Assembly: GCA_030248225.1 (NCBI GenBank)
Contig: JASANE010029416.1
Span: 1-64,000 of the forward strand
Reading direction: 5' to 3'
DNA length: 64,000 bases
From: Trileptium ribeirensis
Lineage: Eukaryota > Nematoda > Enoplea > Enoplida > Thoracostomopsidae
In this document: positions 59,100 through 64,000 of the stretch, one piece after another
Position numbering within the stretch: position 1 is the stretch's first letter
Layout: each line of letters starts with the position of its first letter
Notes under the pieces: model-generated
The model's database searches: none
What the model saw: only the letters and a program-made list of their open reading frames with translations
Told to the model about the DNA's origin: nothing
Made by a program: the position numbers and the translations under genes

Positions 59100-59950
59100 G
59101 TAAGTGCATTTTGGTTTGTTTAGTTTTTTAAATAATTCATCACTGTGTGGTTTAATTGAGCGAAAATTGGTACCATTAGACTTGCCTCGACCAGCTGCGT
59201 TGGATGTAGTATTATTGGTCGAAATTCGGAAGGAAAATTTTTTTCAATTTTTTAACGTACTATGTCAAAAAAATCGAAAAAATTTTTTTTGCAAATGGTC
59301 ATAAAGAGTACCGTTAAGCTCAGCTCGTCGAGCTGAGTCCAAAAATACCAAAACTTTTGCTGTAGGACGATTGCCTGATCCCCCCCCGCTTCAGCAGTGC
59401 CCAAAATTCGTATTGAAATTATATACAAACAAATGTCAGACAGAGGCCGTTCAAGTACGGAATCCACGACTTAATAATCATCATTTTTGTTCAAAATCAG
59501 TATAAATTTGACCGTTACAGTTTGTAATCCTTGAATACTATGGTAGGAGAGGTTTGGCACAAATTGTTGCAGTTATACATGCTACAAGATGAAAATTATA
59601 TTAGTTCATTTAAGTTCAACATTTTACAAGATAAATGCTTTTAAAGAATAAGTCAACTCAATTGCTGCTGTTAATTGGACTCAAAATTTCTCATGCAGGC
59701 GACATATTTGTTAGTGTCGATGATGTAGGTTTTTGTCCGGATTTATAGTCCATTTTAAATTTACCACATTGTCGAATCCAACCGTCATGGTCAGCACTTC
59801 CCCAATTATATTTACTAGTAACTCTATCAAGATTGCAGAACGTAGTGAAGCATAGGTACACCTACACCTTTTGCGTACACAGCCAATGAGCTCTCGATAG
59901 CACACGTCGATATGCTATATGTGGATATCACACAATACGGCGCGTTAGCT
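59100..59950. other. Non-coding stretch
   Basis: Contains A- and T-runs and a perfect 19-bp hairpin CTCAGCTCG-T-CGAGCTGAG at 59319-59337. No gene recognised. Confidence 0.4.
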
Positions 59951-59959
59951 AAAACTAAC

Positions 59960-61060
59960 ACTGGCAATTAGCTTCCCATGCCCCAAAACCCCCAAGTGCA
60001 AGCTATTAGTAACAGCAAAATTAGGGATTTTGGGTCAATGAACCATGGCGGCGTCGTACACCCGTACCTATAGAACCATAAATCGCAGAGCAAAATCAAC
60101 AACAGCAGTGAAGTAAAACTTTTCAGTCGCCCAGGACGTCAGAACAAATTTTCGAATTTTGGGCCGAGGAACCACGGGGGTGCCATACCTCAAACCCATA
60201 ACTCACGAACCGGAGCCTTAATCGAAAAACAAAAAATAGGCATCAGCATTTATCACTTTTACCATGGAATAAAACATACCATGGAAAAAATTCGAAAGAT
60301 AAAAATAACCTTGCTTCCGTGAAGGGTACTAAAATGCAGTATAACCCTCATTTAAACCTCTGACCCTGAGCCATGAGGGCACCATACCCCGGTGCCCATG
60401 GAACCATTGGTCGCAGATTAAAACCAAGGCCGGCAATGAATTTGCCATGCCCGAAAACCCCAAAGTATACTTTTCAGCCGCCCAGGACGTCAGAACAATT
60501 TTTCGAATTTTTGAGTCGAGAAACCACTGTGACACAATACCTGAAATCCCATAACTCTAGAACCGGACCCTTAATCGAAAAATAAAAAAGAGGCATTTAT
60601 CAATTTACTATGAAATAAAACCAACCAGAGATAAAAATTCGAAACTTAAGATAAAAAATATGCTTGCTTCCGTGAAAGTTACTAAAATGGAGTGAAAACC
60701 CTCATTTTTACCTCTGACCCGCACCGTGGAGCGTCATACCCCCGTACCCATGAAACAATGAGTCACAGAGCAAAACCAGCACCGGCAATGAGTTTCCCAT
60801 GCTCGAAAACCCCCGGGTAAAACTTATCAGCTGTCCAAGACGTCAGAACAAATTTTCAAATTTTGGGTCGAGGAACCATTAGGTCGCCATACCCCCGTAC
60901 CTCAAACCCCATAAATCCAGAACCGGCGCCTTAATCGAAAAAAGAGGCATCGGCATTTGTCATTTTACTATAAAATCAAACCATCCAGAGAAAAACATCC
61001 GAAAGTTAGGATAAAAATAACCTTGTTTCCGTGAAGAGACTAAAATTGGGTAAAATGGAC
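59960..61060. repeat. Satellite of about 350-bp monomers, three copies
   Basis: The block GTCAGAACAAWTTTTCGAAT, TTTTGGGYCGAGGAACCA recurs at about 60124, 60475 and 60827, a period of about 351 bp. TTCCGTGAAG, CCTCATTT, CTCTGACCC, CGCAGAGCAAAACC and ACCGGMRCCTTAATCGAAAA recur in the same order. A partial copy precedes the first full one. Confidence 0.88.
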
Positions 61061-61079
61061 CAAAAAACCAACATTTTGA

Positions 61080-61230
61080 TCCCTGACCCCGGAACCAGAC
61101 CCCAAATTAAAAAACGTTCGGAGATGTACACGGTAAATCGACCATGCCGGTTCGAATGAGCCCAAGATCATGAAAATCTGTTACGGTGTTCCTGAGTTAT
61201 GGTCGATCACACACACACAGACGGAATTTA
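61080..61230. repeat. Short dispersed repeat with ACACACAGAC tail, copy 1
   Basis: AATCGACCATGCCGGTTCGAATGAG and a CACACACACACAGAC tail are shared in order with about 62925-63025. The satellite at 59960-61060 ends against it, so it may be the end of the same unit. Confidence 0.6.
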
Positions 61231-62915
61231 AAAGATTTCACCCCTGCAACACACAATCTCCACTACGTTTCACTACATTCTGATGACAAAATTTAAATAA
61301 ACTTTTGAGGAACTGACAGCATTAAGCATTACAGCTATCGAACAGGTAAACTAGTTGCCCCCTAAAAATGAAGCTATATCTAGTTACATTTCACACAACA
61401 ACAACAATGAGAGTAGTGAGTAACAGCAAGTATAATAGCTAGACCACAATTAGCCCACAATATACGCATCGGTACTCGGCTTTGAGTCTAACAAGGTATC
61501 TTGTCACCGTTGAGCAAGTGTCTCAGCAGGCTTTAGTTAATGCTCTAGCCTAAAAGGATCATGAACTTGATGAGACAACAGATAGAAACGCTTGTTCTGT
61601 GATAGTTTCTAAAGAATTTCTGATGTTGGATACATTGTCAATCTCATTTCGGCTGGATGGATTACTTTGAACATTTTGAGTTTTATTTTAAATATGACCG
61701 AACTGAACGTTTACCGTACGCCATGTCCGACTCAGTAATCTCTACGAGTTAGATTGTCAAATTATTCCAATATTACTGGGCAATGGATTGTACCTTAAAC
61801 TAAGAATTCACAGTTTGAAAAAACGAAAAAAGTGTCAACGCTCTCATAGTTTACCAATTTTGTAACTTTTTCCGCATGTAGATAATTTGCTAATATTAGT
61901 GAGGTATTTTAGTGCATTATATATATCAGAAACTTAAAAGTGCTTCGATCAAAAATCTTATACACCACCATCCTGTGGGATGGTGGGGAAAAATACCTCA
62001 GGATTTTATTTCGTAAGAATAATAAAATGCCATGCTGTGTATAACTACATTATCTAAATTAAAACTATCTAAATTGCGTTGAGATGGTCTGACACTTGAA
62101 TTTCACGCTTCACATTAAAAATGCAAGAAGAATTTGAATTATTGTGTGCATTTAAGAGTATATAGTTAAGATGTCGCTGCAACCGATATAACAAATAATA
62201 CCCGATGTCACATAACAATGTATGTACATAGTACGCTAGTGATGCTCACTTGCGAGCCAGAATTCGACTGGTGAGAACAATCCCCCGAAGTCTGTTGTAG
62301 AAAACACACACAAACAAAGCCTACACACAGTACGCAGGTGCCGCATTATATAAACCGTGAGTGATGAGTTATAGTTACTCCCGCCTCTTTTGATAGCCAA
62401 CGTATGCAGTAGCCAAAACATCATACAACGAGTACAAAAACAATGAACTAACAATTTAATAATTCAACAAAACCCTAAATTGACCGTGAAAAGAACGTTA
62501 AAGAATTCAAACCGTCATTTGAGAAAAATCTCATTTTTCACACCAAGTATGAAGCAGAAGTGTGAAAAATATTTGCCACACAATATTTTTGACACTCGCA
62601 ATGAGCTTGTTGGCCCAGAAAACCCCATATAAGACACATTTAGATGCATTTCCCACGACTTTTCGCCAAATATGAAATTTGGTGCCATCTATAACTTATA
62701 GACTCCAGATTGGGAAGTAGTTGAAAAACTAGTTATATATCATTTTAAAGCCCTGGTAAAGCTACATAGAATAGGCCTATTAGTTTGCGGATACCTCGTT
62801 TACTTATTGAGAAAAGTCGCAAAAACTGGAGGGTGTGCCCGAAAAATGGGCTAAAATGACGTCATTTTGCCCCATAATTTTTTCCACGGGGAAACATTCA
62901 AAAATCGGGCTCCGT
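61230..62915. other. AT-rich stretch without genes
   Basis: No ORF with recognisable features. The minus-strand ORF at 62236-62454 lacks any domain. Confidence 0.4.
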
Positions 62916-63030
62916 CACTACACCTAAATCGACCATTGCGGTTCGAATGAGCTACCTTGCTTTAAAATCCGCCCAACAGTTATCGAGATCCAGGTGCGAC
63001 AGGCACACAGACAGGACCTCCTCAACCCCC
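62915..63030. repeat. Short dispersed repeat with ACACACAGAC tail, copy 2
   Basis: AAATCGACCATTGCGGTTCGAATGAGC-like sequence followed by CAGTTATCGAGATCCAGG and GGCACACAGACAGG parallels 61118-61215 in order. Non-coding. Confidence 0.6.
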
Positions 63031-64000
63031 TCCATCGCCAAAATTGAAAATTCTCGTTCCACTCGAATTCAAATAATTGAATTTGTGGTATGATAATATT
63101 TGTTTTGAGTTGCTTACATATTACAGCTGTCTAAACAGCTCGCCTTCTTAAAAACTAACGTCTATTTTGCTTACTTTTACAAAAAAGACATGATGTTTTG
63201 CAGTTGGTCCTCATGAAACTTTCGCGAAGATAACAATGACCTTGTACTGCCCAGTGGTTACATTTTTCAATTTTGTCAGCACATGGATCATTTGATGCTA
63301 CAATAACATAAAAATGTCCCCCAAATCCTTAATTGTACAAAATCGTCAGTGAGAAAATAAAATTACAATATGGCACAGCATAATTACGTATACATTAAAT
63401 TGCGATTCTGCTATGGCAACAGTATTATTAATGGCCTCGCGATCAGATATACTCCTGGAAGTTGCTATGGATCATTTTGGGATGAAATACTCCAGCCGCC
63501 AAGACTTTTGAAAGGGCTCATCGAATTCCGTTTCCGTTTTGAGGTCGGGCGATGGGATGTATAGCAGTTTTCGAGTGATCCACCAGGATGGCTGGCCTAC
63601 CCATCCCAGAACCAAAATGACCCGACATATCCCTCCGTCGATTTTGAATGTTCAGTGTAACTTCACCGCCTTAGAACTATTGGCTAAAGGCTCAAACCAC
63701 ACGTCGCATCTATCTTCAATCACCGGTAGACGTGAGGGTCTAAGCAACGGCTCTGGTTTTCCCTTCGTGCGCTCTTGGTTTTACTAACAAAACTGCTTTG
63801 CTCAATCACGCACGTATCTAAAGCATTCTAAAACACAATTTGTTATACGGCTGCCAAACAGAGAGCTTGTATTTAGCGCATAAATATCAAGCTACCTCAA
63901 TGCAAGATCCTGAAATAACATATAATGCGAATTAGTCATTAATAATTATATTTTTTTAGATTTTTCCCTAAAAGAAAATTTGAATTTTAATGTTCTGGTC
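63030..64000. other. Right end of window, nothing recognised
   Basis: Two short plus-strand frames (63370-63564, 63539-63787) lie in a slightly GC-richer patch but have no domain, splice context or promoter. They are probably chance frames. Confidence 0.35.

Overview
The window looks like nuclear DNA of an invertebrate animal. Coding sequence is sparse, introns are long (0.9 to 4.4 kb) with GT-AG borders, the standard genetic code is used, and much of the DNA is transposon or satellite. Two metazoan membrane-protein genes (TRIQK and TMEM129), a gene with several ShKT (six-cysteine) domains, and BEL/Pao, gypsy, hAT and Merlin relics all fit an animal. Degenerate TTAGGC hexamer tracts, the nematode-type telomere unit, recur at about 21.5, 24.9 and 58.5 kb. 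They hint at a nematode-like ecdysozoan but do not prove it.

Layout. 1 to 1.24 kb: short tandem repeats, including a 51-bp minisatellite. 1.24 to 6.77 kb: an unusually GC-rich segment with no recognisable gene. 6.77 to 19.86 kb: a giant inverted duplication. Its arms are about 4.5 kb and its centre holds a broken BEL/Pao pol on the minus strand. The inner end of the right arm is a shortened, strongly A/C-skewed version of the matching left-arm sequence. 19.9 to 25.1 kb: a TIR element, a small promoter plus zinc-finger ORF broken only by stop codons, and two inverted copies of a repeat, one of which carries a hAT MITE with a perfect 8-bp target duplication. 25.1 to 30.6 kb: intergenic, with a tandem tRNA-like duplication. 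30.6 to 43.8 kb: the gene core. TRIQK is followed 184 bp later on the same strand by a complete six-exon TMEM129. TMEM129 intron 1 holds a small intronless ORF with its own poly(A) signal, and intron 3 holds an 81-bp minisatellite and a hAT element with a transposase fragment. 45.8 to 49.5 kb: DNA transposons and MITEs. 50.4 to 57.7 kb, minus strand: three phase-compatible exons, each encoding one ShKT domain. A gypsy pol fragment lies in one of the introns. 56.9 to 64 kb: a second copy of the 20.2-kb TIR element, a TTAGGC-like array, a decayed Merlin (IS1595-type) transposase, a 350-bp satellite and related repeats.

Functionally, TRIQK and TMEM129 are both small endoplasmic-reticulum membrane proteins and sit close enough to raise the question of shared transcription. 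The ShKT gene is probably a secreted cysteine-rich protein whose 5' end lies upstream or outside the recognised exons. Most of the rest is mobile-element debris. Some of it is well enough preserved to show insertion histories: target duplications, an empty site and nested insertions.
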